From positions 662,016 through 726,015 of the forward strand of contig NW_022985170.1 in the NCBI RefSeq assembly GCF_010093535.1: a DNA stretch of 64,000 nt. Reading direction: 5' to 3'. The notes beneath the pieces were generated by a model. That model ran no database searches. It worked only from the letters and a program-made list of their open reading frames with translations, and had not been told where the DNA came from. Every line of letters starts with the position of its first letter. Position 1 is the stretch's first letter. Below are positions 12,069 through 23,645 of this stretch, one piece after another. The DNA comes from Lindgomyces ingoldianus (Eukaryota; Ascomycota; Dothideomycetes; Pleosporales; Lindgomycetaceae). Made by a program: the position numbers and the translations under genes.

Positions 12069-12848
12069 GACGACTGCCGGGTCGCAAAGCTGTGCGAATG
12101 AATCGATGGATGCGGGCTTGGCTGGCGCACCAAGAGCGGCTTACCTTGGTGTTTGTTGACAGACGTCAGGTCTCTACCGTCAGGCGTCTGCGGCGTAGAC
12201 AGGGCGGGGACAGGGAATTCATATCACGCAGAATCGCACGGAGTGTCTCCGGAGGCGGTGAAAGGCCCTAACGGTGCAACTGTACAGATGACACAGTCTG
12301 GGGGATCATGAGCACGCCGTAGCTCTCTCCGGGGTTGTTCCGATCAGTCTTAAACCCGTGCCAGATAAGACAGGCAGATCACACGCATTCACGTCACAGC
12401 AATTTGCAAAGCCCATGATTTGAGACCCGTACAGTGCACCAGAGTTCTATCTGGGTTGTACGTTAAGGGTCCTGGGAGATATATTCACGGCCACCGTCAG
12501 TGTTTTGCTGTGGGGGAAGCCCCAAGCAAGGAACAACCCTTGGAACGGGCTTTGGAGCAACCCTTGCAAATAAACCCTGCTTCAAGCGATCTTGGTATAG
12601 CTTAGTCAGCTCAGCGGCTGCGAGGTTTATCCGCTCCGAGAAGCTCCCTGTGAAACGCAGCATTGCCGTACCTGACCGCCTACGACAACACCAATCCCCT
12701 CTCCTCGCCCACTTCTTCGTCGCAACACGGTCTCGTGCCATCATCGGCACTTTTACACTCTATCCCGCAGTCTCTAAACAGATACCTGGGAGCTGAACGC
12801 TCTGCAAACACTGCCCGTTCCTGTTTCGTCGCCCGCGCCGCCACAACC
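12069..12848. other. Divergent promoter region between the exchanger gene and RPT6
   Basis: 780 bp separate the two start codons. The 150 bp before the RPT6 ATG are rich in C/T (CTCTCCTCGCC..., CCCGCGCCGCC), as is common in fungal housekeeping promoters. I looked for the yeast proteasome element GGTGGCAAA and did not find it. Confidence 0.5.
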
Positions 12849-14070
12849 ATGGCGCTCGATACCTTTTTCCACAACAAGATCGAGAGTATGAAGCTCGAGA
12901 TTATACAAGGGCAAGCGGTTCTCCGGAGACTGGAGGCTCAGCGGAATGACTACAACTCGCGGGTGCGGTTACTGCGAGAGGAGCTCGGTCTTCTACAGCA
13001 GCCCGGGTCCTATGTCGGCGAGGTCGTGAAGGTCATGGGCACGAAGAAAGTGCTTGTCAAGGTACATCCAGAGGGCAAATATGGTGAGCGGACCATCTCG
13101 TACCTGCTTAGATGTGCCGCTGACTCGTCATTCAGTCGTTGACATCTCCGACAATGTGGACATCAGCAAACTCACTGTCGGCAAGCGCGTCACCCTCCTC
13201 AGCGACTCATACAAGCTCGAAAAAATGCTGCCATCATCTGTCGATCCCCTCGTCTCGCTAATGATGGTAGAGAAAGTTCCCGACAGCACTTACGACATGA
13301 TTGGTGGCCTGGATCAACAAATCAAAGAGATCAAGGAGGTCATCGAGCTTGGTCTGCAGCATCCCGAACTCTTCGAATCCCTCGGTATCGCGCAACCAAA
13401 AGGTGTCTTGCTCTACGGCCCGCCAGGGACAGGAAAGACACTACTCGCTCGTGCTGTAGCCCATCACGCCGACTGTAAATTCATTCGAGTCTCCGGAAGC
13501 GAGTTGGTACAGAAGTACATTGGTGAGGGCAGCCGCATGGTTCGAGAACTGTTCGTCATGGCCCGAGAACACGCTCCAAGTATCATCTTCATGGACGAGA
13601 TCGACAGCATTGGGTCGAGTCGAGTCGAAGGAAGCTCCGGCGGTGACTCGGAGGTGCAGAGAACTATGTTGGAGCTGCTGAACCAGCTGGATGGCTTTGA
13701 GCCGACGAAGAACATCAAGATCATCATGGCCACCAACCGCCTGGATATCCTAGATCCTGCGCTGCTTCGACCTGGCCGCATTGACCGAAAGATCGAGTTT
13801 CCCCCTCCAACCGTCGAGGCACGGGCGGACATTCTGCGTATTCACTCGAGGAGTATGAATTTGACCCGTGGAATCAACCTCACCAAGATTGCGGAGAAGA
13901 TGAATGGCTGCTCTGGCGCTGAATTAAAGGGTGTCTGTACCGAGGCAGGCATGTATGCTTTGAGAGAGAGGAGAGTGCATGTCACACAGGAGGACTTCGA
14001 TCTTGCGACCGCGAAGGTACTCAACAAGCACGATGACAAGGCGACAAGTTTGAGCAAGCTGTGGAAGTAA
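12849..14070 (+). CDS. RPT6: 26S proteasome regulatory AAA-ATPase subunit RPT6 (regulatory subunit 8, SUG1)
   Basis: Two exons (12849-13083, 13136-14070; 52-nt intron) encode 389 aa. An N-terminal coiled coil (residues 8-48) is followed by the OB-fold region and a AAA domain. Walker A is GPPGTGKT (173-180), Walker B IIFMDEID (228-235), and the SRH region includes [19 protein letters not shown]. The C-terminus (SLSKLWK) matches RPT6 orthologues. RPT6 is one of six ATPases in the base ring of the 19S particle that unfold ubiquitinated substrates and feed them to the 20S core. Length and motifs are complete, and splicing yields the conserved KYVVDIS. The ATG at 12849 has a good context (CAACCATGG). 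Confidence 0.97.
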
Positions 14071-14691
14071 GGGACAGCTTCTTGGATTCAAGGTTTCAGT
14101 GCTGCGCTTCTGCCGGCTTTGGATGGTCGAATGCTGCAGCACACTCATGTACTATCAAGCATAGCGGATATAGACATCATTGGGCAGTCCGATTCTAATC
14201 TGATCCAAATCTGATAACTTAATACTTGCGCTTTTGGACGCATTATGCACGTGATTTATCTTAGTGCACAATTAGCTCTGCCGATCTCACTGATCTCGCT
14301 CCAATCCAACATCAACACATGCAAATCGGATATCCTGGAATACCTTGTCTATATCTATGTAGAAATGCATTCAGTTTCGGTAGTCTCGAGTCGCCGCTTT
14401 AATAAACTCTGCTCGTTTAATATGCAGAGTAGAGCCTTACCTCGCTGGAGTGACATTCTAGCTTCGGGGCCTGCAGCTCCCCTCAGCACCTCATTGAAAC
14501 CCAGATATAGCACAGCGCCTACTTAAAGTGATAGCATGCTCACCCTCCTTCCTGCTATCGCCTTCCCTACTTCTCCTTTACCCTCATCCAACTGCTCGCC
14601 TCCTACTTCAATGCCGTGCCCCTATCTTGGTGCTGCTGCCACTCATCCTCCTAATTCTTTTAAGGTTGTCCTGTGCAGTCTTGAGTATCCC
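14071..14691. other. Intergenic region after RPT6
   Basis: 620 bp between the RPT6 stop and the end of the FunK1 relic. No gene, RNA or repeat could be supported. Confidence 0.45.
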
Positions 14692-15370
14692 TTACATCTC
14701 GAAATACAGCGTCGGGTCTGGATTCTTCCGTCTCCTGCCATCGGAAAACATCCTCCTCCGTAATCTGGTGATGTAAGGAATGATTGGCTTGTAATAAAGG
14801 GTGAAGTTTGCCTCTAAAGTTTTGAGAAAATCGCTCTCAGCACCTAAGTTACTATTCCCTGCTTAATTTTGGCAAGTTCTTCTGCGCCAACAGAGTTCCA
14901 CTTGTTGAAGCGCTTGACGACTCTTTCTTTATAATAAATATCCAAAAGAGGACCCAGAAGAATGACTCAAGATTGTGCATGAATGAATGCTTCTTATCGT
15001 CTAGAAGCACCCCGATCGCCATAAACGCTGGTGTGTCAATTTTCCACGTGCTCCCGAAAACTTCTCGCGCTGCTCCTTGATCGCGAGGTCAAGTCGATCA
15101 AGAACGCGCGCCAGGAGGGATTGTTTTTGTCTTCGTTAACTATACGATTGTTCGGTAAGGTATCATATTGTAGTATGCTAGCTCGCCTGTGTAACGACTT
15201 GTACCCTTCAATGAAGTCTTCCAATGCAGCAAGGAGACTAGTTTGCGAGTTTGCCTTGTAGATGGGTTTCCCGTAGTCGCTGACAATGACGCGGCGATAA
15301 ACTTAGTTCGCAAGTGCAGGCTTCGCCGAGGAGCTCGAGCAAGTACGAAGACCCACTCCAAGAAGAGGGA
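14692..15370 (-). pseudogene. Relic of a FunK1-type fungal protein kinase
   Basis: Reading leftwards and allowing small indels, the FunK1 signatures appear in order: RRVIVSDYGKPIYKA; the catalytic-loop region GYKSLHRRASILQYD with NEDKNNPSW; FLIDL with DLAIKEQRE in the next frame; TPAFMAIGVLL; and SFMHNLESFFWVLFWI. An ANFTLYYKPIIPYITRLRR-like tail then ends with TAA at 14694-14692. A stop precedes VYRRVIV. A missing base near 15090 shifts LIDL into DLAIKE, another shift precedes TPAFM, and another follows LFWI. No single frame is longer than about 100 codons, so it cannot encode a working kinase. The upstream part to about 15640 may belong to it but is unrecognisable. FunK1 kinases are expanded and rapidly lost in filamentous fungi. 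Confidence 0.8.
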
Positions 15371-15827
15371 CTAATCGTTCGGGATTGTTCAGCATCAGCG
15401 TTGACTGTTGTTATGAGTTTTGATAAATCATCAAGGTGGTTCCTGCCGTCATGGCTTGAAGGTAGATGACGTGCCAGTTGGAGAAAGACTATGGCAGCGT
15501 TGCTCAATCTCACAACTTCCGTACAAACTTTCAAGAGACCAACTCACTACGCGGCTTATATTGTTGACCGACATCCAGATGAAACCGGTGTTCAGAATGT
15601 TGGAAGCAGCTAGATTGATGATTTGTCCCATGGTCAGTACTGTGGTTTATATGTCAGCATCCTAATCTGATGTAAAAGATCCCGATTTTCCAGCCCTTAT
15701 CTTAGTACAAAAAAGACCTAGAGTATCTTGACGCTGCATAACACGCGAAGATTCAACGCGCAGACAGCGCCTTGTGGTTTACAAAACTATCGATACTTCT
15801 GGAAATCAAAAAGGCACAGATAGGACT
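15371..15827. other. Spacer with possible further FunK1 remnant
   Basis: The minus-strand frame at 15631-15449 (60 codons) and 15534-15400 could be the decayed N-terminal part of the FunK1 relic, but no family motif is visible. The rest is the 3' flank of the APH/HNH gene. Confidence 0.3.
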
Positions 15828-17720
15828 CTACCAGGAAGGGGCCATGCTGGAAAGCATATCCTCTACATACAACTCGTCCCGGTAGCCAGGGAAAACCTGG
15901 TCAACAACATCTGCAATCCATCGAGCGGTATGTCGTACCGTAAAATGCATCTTTGAATATTCCCAGTACTCTGGGAACCAACCCGCACACTCCCAATCGA
16001 CTATGCCGGATATCTTTCCATTCCGATCAACAAGTATATTCCTTAGATTAAGGTCCGCATGCGTGAAAACAATATCGTGTCTCGCGCTATGTGGTCTCGA
16101 AATCTGTTTCCAGGCGTCTTCGTTGAGAGGGAGGTCATGTGTCAAGCATTTGTTGAAAGCGGTCTCATCTTGAAACCTCAGCTCTTTGCGTTGAGAATCA
16201 CCAATACGCCAATCCAAGATGCCACCACCTAGAGCGTTACATATTTGAAATCCCGAGCCCGTCTTGTTGGGAATGTGTCGTAGTTCAGCGATGTATCCCT
16301 TGAGATCTTGTACGACTGCGTCTACTTGTTCGTCGGTCATGGTGGCGAGCATTAGCCCAATGCCTTTCCCTGAAAGACCCGTCATAAGGAGAAAGGAAGA
16401 ATCAGAGTACTGAATAGCATCAATTCCTCTTGGCGCAGGGACTTGCGTGTGCTTTTCCACAAGCCGAAGCGACTCGAATTCTGCTTGGTGCTTCGATGCC
16501 CAATGACTACTTCCCACCCGCAAGTAGAGATTGAAAGGGAGTCGATGAATCCGTTCTGAACCAGTGTATCCGTAGAGCCTAGTTGCAATCGATGCCAGGC
16601 GCTTGTATGCAAACGCTCGAAAGAATACCGGAGTATGAATCCAGAGGCTTTGAAAGATTTGGGTTACAGTTTGAATGTACCATTGGATCCAGCTTTTCTT
16701 CGACGGCACCTCCGCAGAAGACCTAGCCATGGTTGGTGTTTTTAAGTTGTGTGGCGAGTGGTGGGTAGGCTTCATATGTTCCAATACTTCTAGCCATGCC
16801 AAAGCATCTGCGAATCGGTGATGTACTTCGAAAAGCTGGGCGTTTGGGAGAGACGCGAGACCGACAGCTTTGTTTTCCAGTGTTATGAAACGAAAGTGTT
16901 CGACTTGGTTAACAGGAATGAAATCATTCACTTTCATGAAATACTGGGCCTACCTAAGTTAGGAAAATACTTGGAATTACTAAATGGAGCCTTACTGAGT
17001 CCTTCGTAGGTTCTAGCGGACGGCTTTCAAAAGAGAGCCTCCCGTTTGCAAAATGCTCATACATCCGCGGAGATAATAGCATCAATTGATCAGAGAGATC
17101 GGGTCTGGAAGAGGCGATGTTTCGATCTTCAAGTGAGCCCAGGTTTTGCAGTTGTAACTCCCCAATGTAGGCTGCGAGTATATTGTAAAGCCTTCCCTTT
17201 GAAGAAGTCAGCGGAGCAAAAGGTGAACATAATTGAAGACGTACATTTTGAGCCATATCTCCATCATGAAACAGTAAAGGAGACAAGACATAGACAAACA
17301 GAGGATACTCATTGTTGTCTTTTCCAAGTTGAACTTTCGAGATACAACATTGGCCACCATCTCTTCGCCATATCTGTCGCCTTAGCGATTCCTCCAAATC
17401 TTTGGAAGCAACAGGGCGTACTATTGGCAAACATTAGCAATATTCAAATGAGTCAATAGTGGCGAACCTTTTCTGAGAAGACTAGCCCAGTCAACTAAAA
17501 ATTCTGAGACGGTAGCCTTCTTCTGTCCAGAGATCTCATCGAGAAAAAATCGAGACGCAAATTCCCGGTCAACGGCGTGTTGGATGAAGGCACTGAGAAG
17601 TGTCCGCTGGGGGTGTGCAAGCGTCTCGGCGATCACGGAAAGGGCTTTGTACTCAGCAGACGCTTTGTCTTCTGGGAAGAGCCGAGAAGCGGATCCTGCG
17701 ATATGATGAGGGGAACCCAT
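15828..17720 (-). CDS. Fusion protein: HNH-nuclease-like N-terminal part + aminoglycoside-phosphotransferase (APH) family kinase
   Basis: Exons 17720-17468, 17420-16996 and 16943-15828 join in frame to 597 aa. A further 48-nt in-frame intron (GTACGT...AAAG, about 17250-17203) is possible. The N-terminal about 230 residues follow the fungal HNH_2 layout: WASLLRK, a basic RRDGGQCCIS segment, and LLSPRMYEHF. The metal-ligand histidine of VAH-I-LP is not visible (FVYVLSPLLF stands there), so the nuclease centre looks dead. The C-terminal about 340 residues are an APH/choline-kinase fold: LYLRVG near the start, the catalytic HADLNLRN with ILVD, and GIVDWECAGWFPEYWE. A linker with DALAWLEVLEHM joins the two, and the frame is continuous through both splice joins. 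The small-molecule substrate is unknown. Annotating the APH alone from the ATG at 16730 is an alternative. Confidence 0.72.
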
Positions 17721-17901
17721 GGCATCAGTCGTGATCGAGAACAGGTTAAAGCGAAAGAAACCAAGAAGACTGATGGATCATAAAGAGTTAGTGAGCTGTA
17801 TTCTACCTAGCCTTCTGAAACGCTCCGTGTCGTTGTTCGAGCGCTAGAATCGTGTCTCACTCTTCGTAGTCTTATGCAAAACTAATAGGTGACCTTGTGA
17901 A

Positions 17902-19059
17902 GGAAATCTGCCTGTCGATAGCGCGATTCCTCTGGAGTTCTTGCCTGGGAGTCATCAGTACTTGTTGATGGTTTTCGGCATCGATTGGGCGCTAGCCCAT
18001 GTTTTTCGCAACACTGGTAGCGTGGCCGCTACTCGGGAATCTGACGTGCGAAGAGACATATACGCATTGCACGAAGTCTGAAAACATTGGATGGAGATAC
18101 TTCATGATCATCATGGCCGGCGTGGCCATAATTATGTTTTTCCTACGCTTTGTGTGTTTTACGATTTTCGAGAGTCCGAAGTATTTGATAGGGAAGGGGA
18201 GGGATGCGGATGCGGTGAAGATTGTGCATGAAGTGGCGAAGAGAAATGGGAAGACGTCAGGTTTGACGTTGGGGACTTAGAGGTTTGTGAGCAGTTGGCT
18301 GGGGGTGAACTGGCGGTGCCAATACGGCAGTCTCAGGCTCGGGCAGCGCTGGAAAGGAATCTAGAGAAGGTAGATTTGACGCATATTAAAGCGCTGTTTG
18401 CGACCAAGAAACTTGCATTCAGTACTTCCCTTATTACGGTCATCTGGGCATTCATTGGGTACGTTCCCCTCCCCTTCCCCTGGAATATTCCTCCCCCGAA
18501 CATGCACATCTACTAACTTTGCTCCAGCCTCGGCTTTCCCCTCTACAACGCCTTCCTCCCCTTCATCCAAGCCACACGTGGCGCAGACTTCGGTGACGGC
18601 AGCACCTACCTCACCTATCGCAACTCCTTCATCATCGCTGTGCTCGGGGTGCCCGGATGTCTCCTCGGCGGCCTCCTCGTCGAACCCTCATTCATCGGCC
18701 GCAAAGGCACGATCTCGGTCTCCATAGTCCTAACTGGCGTCTTCCTCTTCTATAGCACTACCGCGGTCACCTCTTCCGCGCTCTTCGGCTGGAACTGCGC
18801 TTATAATTTCATGTCTAAAATCATGTACGCCGTGCTGTATGCGTATACGCCCGAGATTTTTCTGACGAAGGATAGGGGAACAGGGAATGCGATTACGGCG
18901 AGTGTGAATCGTGTGTTTGGCATTATAGCGCCGATTATTGCCATGTTTGGGAATTTGGAGACGGCGGCCTCGGTGTATGTCAGTGGCGCGTTGTTTGTGG
19001 CGGCGGGGCTGTTGGTGTTGGCGCTGCCGTTTGAGAGTCGTGGGAAGGCGAGTATGTAG
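17902..19059 (+). pseudogene. 5'-truncated, frameshifted MFS (sugar/organic solute) transporter
   Basis: Similarity starts abruptly with GNLPVDSAI...EFLPGSHQYLL, which in intact relatives is well inside the protein, and the frame before it is closed by TGA. A one-base shift near 17995-18006 leads into FFATLVAWPLLGN. A second near 18271-18275 turns TLG into a stop where DLEVCEQL is expected. A normal 69-nt intron (18459-18527, with a TACTAAC branch site) remains. The end is well preserved: LGFPLYNAFLPF, LLVEPSFIGRKG, AYTPEIF. The first membrane helices are missing because only about 180 bp separate it from the start of the APH/HNH gene. The shifts are too closely spaced to be introns. Intact relatives belong to the GNLPVD-type MFS transporters (SV2-like branch) of the plasma membrane. 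Confidence 0.78.
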
Positions 19060-19444
19060 ACCGGGTTTGGGGCTTGGGAGTGGGTGATGGACGAAGGGTG
19101 AGGAGGAAGAAGAAGTATAATTGAATATACCCCCTTGGGACTTGACTTCGGTTAGACGGCCTAGAGTGAAGATAATTGCAAGAGCACGACCGCAAAGAGA
19201 AGACGTCCTGGTAAATATGAGCGTCCTGGTAAAAATAAGGAAAGCACTGATACTTGCCCTGCCATCCATTTATAGCTATACTCTCCTCTCCCCCTCGTTC
19301 TATGACCCAATTGCAGTGTTGAGAGAGATGTTTGTGAAGCGATATGCAAGGTCGAGAAGCAGACGCCGATGGACTGCGCGCACTCGATCTATGTATATTA
19401 GTATTAGTTTCCTTAAATAACTAGATTAGCCTGTTGCTTGGGCT

Positions 19445-19500
<56 letters not shown>

Positions 19501-20038
19501 ACAGAACGTGGATCTCTCATCCCACTATGTCACAGCAACCACAAAGTCCAGCACAATACAACTTCCCAGACAGTCAAGACTGACACTCACATCGCTCTTT
19601 CGAAGCAGAAGTGCAAGCATGCATGTACAAGATGCCATTAACAAGAAGCAGACACTGCCAGACAGAAACGGACCTTAAGATATAGGAAGATACTCAAACC
19701 CCATCCCGTCTCGATAACTCCAAGGAAAAGAGGAAGGAATTTAAGAAGAAGAAAAAGAGTCTAAGAAAATAACCCGGGGATTCTTGAGACCAAGCGCTCA
19801 AGAAAAGATCAATGTGTGATATCGTAGCCCTGCTCCGCACCTTGTTGCTGCTGTACTGCTGTTTCTGCTGACTCAACGAACCACTGACCACTCCAATCTA
19901 ACCAAGCCATTACAAACGAAGAAGGGCTTTGCCTTTCTTCGACTGATGCCCTGCACCACTGCAAAACTCTCGATATTGTTTATCGCATTTCGCACTCTTC
20001 CCACCCTTCTCCACCAGCCCGCAACTCCCACATCCGCT
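19060..20038. other. Convergent intergenic region
   Basis: 980 bp between the MFS relic and the SEC4 gene, containing the CT/CA microsatellite. The remainder includes the SEC4 3' flank. Open frames here are shadows of the flanking sequences. Confidence 0.45.
19450..19502. repeat. (CT)n(CA)n compound microsatellite
   Basis: About 15 CT units run directly into about 12 CA units. It lies in a non-coding spacer. Confidence 0.95.
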
Positions 20039-20866
20039 CTAACAGCACTTTCCACCCATCCCACCTGCTCCTCCACTCGACTCCCCTACATTAACCCCGG
20101 TATTCGCCGGACCCTCATTTCTCGCGCTATCAATCAACCTCTTCTTGATATCAGCCGCGAGGCTATAAAACGCCTTATCAACATTGATGTTGCTCTTGGC
20201 CGAGACTTCTAGGAAGGGGATCCCGAGTTCATCGGCAAGGGCCTGGCCACGTTCCGTCGAGACTGCGCGCTTCTCTTCCCAGTCGCATTTGTTGCCGATT
20301 AGGATCTTGTTGACGCCTTCGGTGGCGTGTTGTTCGACGTTGGAGAACCATGTGCGGATATCTGGGAATGAGTTGTCAGCACTGGGAGTAGAGTCTGAAA
20401 CGGGCTTGAGGCTTAAATCTATGCGCATTATGGGGAGAATGCGCATGCATCTGCCTCAGTGATTGTGGAATGGTGGTGTGGACGCACTATTAAAGCTCCT
20501 CTCATCCGTAACATCATACACAAGCAAGATGCCCATAGCGCCCCGATAGTATGCCGTCGTGATAGTTCGGAAGCGTTCTTGGCCCGCGGTATCCCATATC
20601 TGCAGCTTGACACGCTTACCATCGAGCTCGATGGTCCGGATCTTGAAGTCGATGCCGATTGTCGTGATAAAAGACGGTGTGAACGAGTCTTCACTAAAGC
20701 GAAGTAGACAGCATGACTTGCCGACGCCCGAGTCGCCGATTAGCAGAAGTTTGATCTTGGAGGTCGTGCGTTAGTGATGGTGCATGAAGGGGGGGGGGGT
20801 GGCGGTTTGCGGTTTAAAGATGCGAGGAGTCCTTACAAGAAAATCGTAGTTCCTCGTCCCGGCCAT
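20039..20866 (-). CDS. SEC4: Rab GTPase SEC4/Rab8 family
   Basis: Exons 20866-20837, 20755-20488 and 20361-20039 (introns 81 and 126 nt) give 206 aa. All G-protein boxes are present: GDSGVGKS (17-24), switch [26 protein letters not shown] and EVSAKS. The C-terminus GMGGKCC is a double-cysteine geranylgeranylation site. The start [15 protein letters not shown] and the switch/interswitch sequence are those of the SEC4/Rab8 branch. These GTPases dock secretory vesicles at the exocyst on the plasma membrane, and at the hyphal tip in filamentous fungi. The 10-codon first exon is supported by the conserved NYDFL|IKLLL join. A run of G (about 20790-20801) lies inside intron 1. Confidence 0.95.
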
Positions 20867-21443
20867 TATGTCGTTGAGGCTCTATGCAAGGCTCGCAGTG
20901 ATGCGTATCGTTGGGAGGAAGCGGCGTAGCACCCGCCTTCGACGGCTTTGGTGCTGGATCGGGAGCTTTCTTTGCGGAAGGCGGGAGGCGGAAGCAGATA
21001 AAGTGTCAGACTTGGACGGCGGGGAGATAGAAAGGTGGCGTCGATGCGAGTGCAGGCAGCAAGGCGACCTTGTATATGTGTCGCGGAGGGGAATGATAGT
21101 CGCGGGCAGGGTGTACAGAGTTGTCGGGCTTTCACAAGGCAGCTGTGGATGTGGTACGGCCCAGGTACAGCAGGTCGACGTTGAGGTAAACTGCGCCAAG
21201 CAAATCTGTCCAGGGAAGCAAGCGAACGAGGTCACCGCCGCCGCATTTGCCCAGATCTCCGTTGCCACTTCATGCTTCATCGTTATACCGACTGACTCCC
21301 ACACAATGTCGCTGGGCATGCTACTAATTTAGTTTCATGATATATGCGTCTGCAGTCTTGTGGCGATGGATCCATTCACCACCCAAGACAGCCCTATTTA
21401 TTTACTCGCTGGCTCGCTCGTTCCCTGCAAATGCCCCACACCA
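20867..21443. other. Spacer between SEC4 promoter and NCA2 3' end
   Basis: 577 bp. Overlapping open frames of about 150 codons on both strands have no start context or domain and are taken as chance frames in GC-rich DNA. Confidence 0.45.
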
Positions 21444-23645
21444 TCACGTGAACCACTTTGAGTACGCCCATCGAATGCGATCTACGACTTTTTGCTGTCG
21501 CTCCAGTCCCGACCGTACATCTACAAGCTCATCGATTTCTCGCAAGAAGTCGTGAAATATCCTTCGAGGAAGAACCCCACTTGCTGCCTGTCGCAGGAGA
21601 TGAACTTCGCATAGTAAAAGACCATGGTCTCTGTATGATATCTCTCCAAACTCCGTTGGTGTGGCTGCTACTAGAATGCGATCGATGTTTCTAAAGGGCG
21701 GTTAGTGTGGCCGATGACCCGCTAGAAGGGAAGGGTGCTTGTAGTACCTCAATATCAGCAGAAGCTGCCCTTGTCTTGCCCACTTCTGCACGCTAGTTCG
21801 GTTGCTGAAAAGACCGCCGAGCCATCTGTAGACACCGATGCTGACAAGAACCCCAGGAGTCAAGCCAATGAATCTGTACGAGTTAACCTTGTGCTTGGGC
21901 GGAAGAGAAATGACATACCCAAAGAGAAGTTCTTGACTCTTCAGAATAGAGTCAATGCCACTCATGGCAACCTCAACATCTACCTTCGTCTTTTGGATTT
22001 GGATCAAGAGAGCGCTAATGAGATTTCCTCGGATGGCACCCATTACAGGTCTCTCAAGATCCTTTTCGTATACCCTCAAAACCGGCGTGAGATCACCTTC
22101 TCTTACTTTGGCTCGGATATCAGCGATCTGGCTTTCATTGAGTGAGGGCCCATCTGGATTTGCGACTGCAAAGTCAACGACCATACGTTCAAGACTCGCG
22201 CGATCTCCCTCAAGGCTGCGCTTGCTAAGAATCGCGACCTCGCTGCCTTCATCGTGACGGATAGTGCCGATGACTTTCTTCGAGGGCTCCACAACCCAAT
22301 TCGTCCAGAAGTCGATTACTGTGGTGCCAAACCCCCGTATCCACGAGAGAATCTCCTCCTTTCGGTGAGCCACGATGCGGAGGATCGTGGTTGAGGATAT
22401 GAGGAGGATAGACGCAGGTAGCCAGTAGCGGATGAGAGGCGACGGCCGGCCGTTCTCCTTGACAACCGAATTGAAACTCGAGGAGTAACTGGACAACCCG
22501 ACCGTAAGTAGATTTTGAAGGCGTTGTGATACATCAGCAGGTCTCAGGGATGTTGCGGTCCGTTCTCCCGAAGGCTCATGCAGTTCGTAATATTGGTCAT
22601 CTTGTGTAAAAGCGGCCACAGCATCATCGAACTTGTCGACGGACAGATCAACGTCTCTCACGTTCTGGACAACAGCATCCATGAGAGCAATGCTCTTCGC
22701 AACAGTAGTCTTCCATCGATGGCGATTGTCTTGTGTCCCAAACGTGCCTGGAGTTTGAAGCCCTTCTTCGTGGAAACTAAATGGTCAGTAACCGTAAACC
22801 ATGTGTAGACAGTGTTTTGGGCTACCTTTCATTGCTAAGGCCTTCGCCCAAAAGTATGCCTAACGCATTCGCATTGATCAGCCGTATCCGCTTCAATGCT
22901 GCGCGCTTTCGTCTCCCTTCATTCCGGACCAGCGCAAGAGGCGACACAACCCGACGCTGGATTTCCATTATCGATCGTTCCCGTGCGGCATCTCTAACAA
23001 TCCCATAGAATTGCCTCCAGCCGTCTGCTAAGCCAACTCCTCTGGACCGTACGTCATGGTAGATTTCCTGCCACCATTTCCACAGCCGTATCGGAGAAGT
23101 TTGCATGGAGTATAGCCCAGCATACCGATATGTACTAAGAATATCGTCCCAATACCAGATATCGTCCTCCAACGGAATCGTCTGCTCCAGGATGATATTC
23201 AGGACCTCGCCGTAAGCTTGTGTGGCAGCCTTACTCAGCAACAACCACTCCAATTCATGTTCATACGACGTCTGCACATGCTGAAAGCCATCTGGATCCT
23301 CCTGCTCAAAGAACTGGGAACAGGTGGCGCAGTTATTCGAGATTTGTGCCTGGTCGAGGATCGCGTTGATCCTATTTGCGGAGACGAGGGAGGACTTCGA
23401 AGACGACGTGGTCGACAGATTCTTAATCAGCGCCTGCAATTGCGTGATTCGCGCCGCCTTTTCTGGGTCATGTGCCTCCTCGGCGGTTATGGAGAAGCTC
23501 TCGCCTGGCCGTGTAGTTGACAACTGTAGCCGATCTAGCTGGCTGTCAATCCGGCGCACCTGGCTAGAAAACAGCTTTTATTAGCACTACCTCGGACAGA
23601 GTTAATTTAGGAATGGATATTGACTCACTCAACCACAAAAGACAT
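21444..23645 (-). CDS. NCA2: NCA2-like nuclear control of ATPase protein (mitochondrial membrane)
   Basis: Five exons (23645-23629, 23563-22826, 22776-21919, 21873-21748, 21690-21444) join to 661 aa. The first exon has only 17 nt (MSFVVD...). Intron 3 is a 45-nt in-frame intron (GTATGT...ACAG), and intron 4 restores LILRNIDRIL. Landmarks are a membrane segment YWLPASILLISSTTIL (about residue 325), the paired sequences RHDEGSEVAILSKRSL and LERMVVDF, and a C-terminal IGLTPGVLVSIGVYRW helix. NCA2 sits in the mitochondrial outer/inner membrane region and influences expression of mitochondrial ATP6/ATP8 in yeast and phosphatidylethanolamine handling. Without the last two exons the gene would end early, so I extend it to TGA at 21446-21444. 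Confidence 0.85.

Noticed and set aside
12069..12848. Yeast-type proteasome control element upstream of RPT6
   Set aside because: GGTGGCAAA is not present on either strand in the part I scanned.
17902..18280. Explaining the MFS frame breaks by introns
   Set aside because: The available GT/AG pairs would give introns of 25-35 nt, shorter than any other in the window, and would delete conserved residues.
20868..21332. 154-codon plus frame overlapping the SEC4 promoter
   Set aside because: Mirrored by a 145-codon minus frame of similar quality. GC-rich chance ORFs without any motif.
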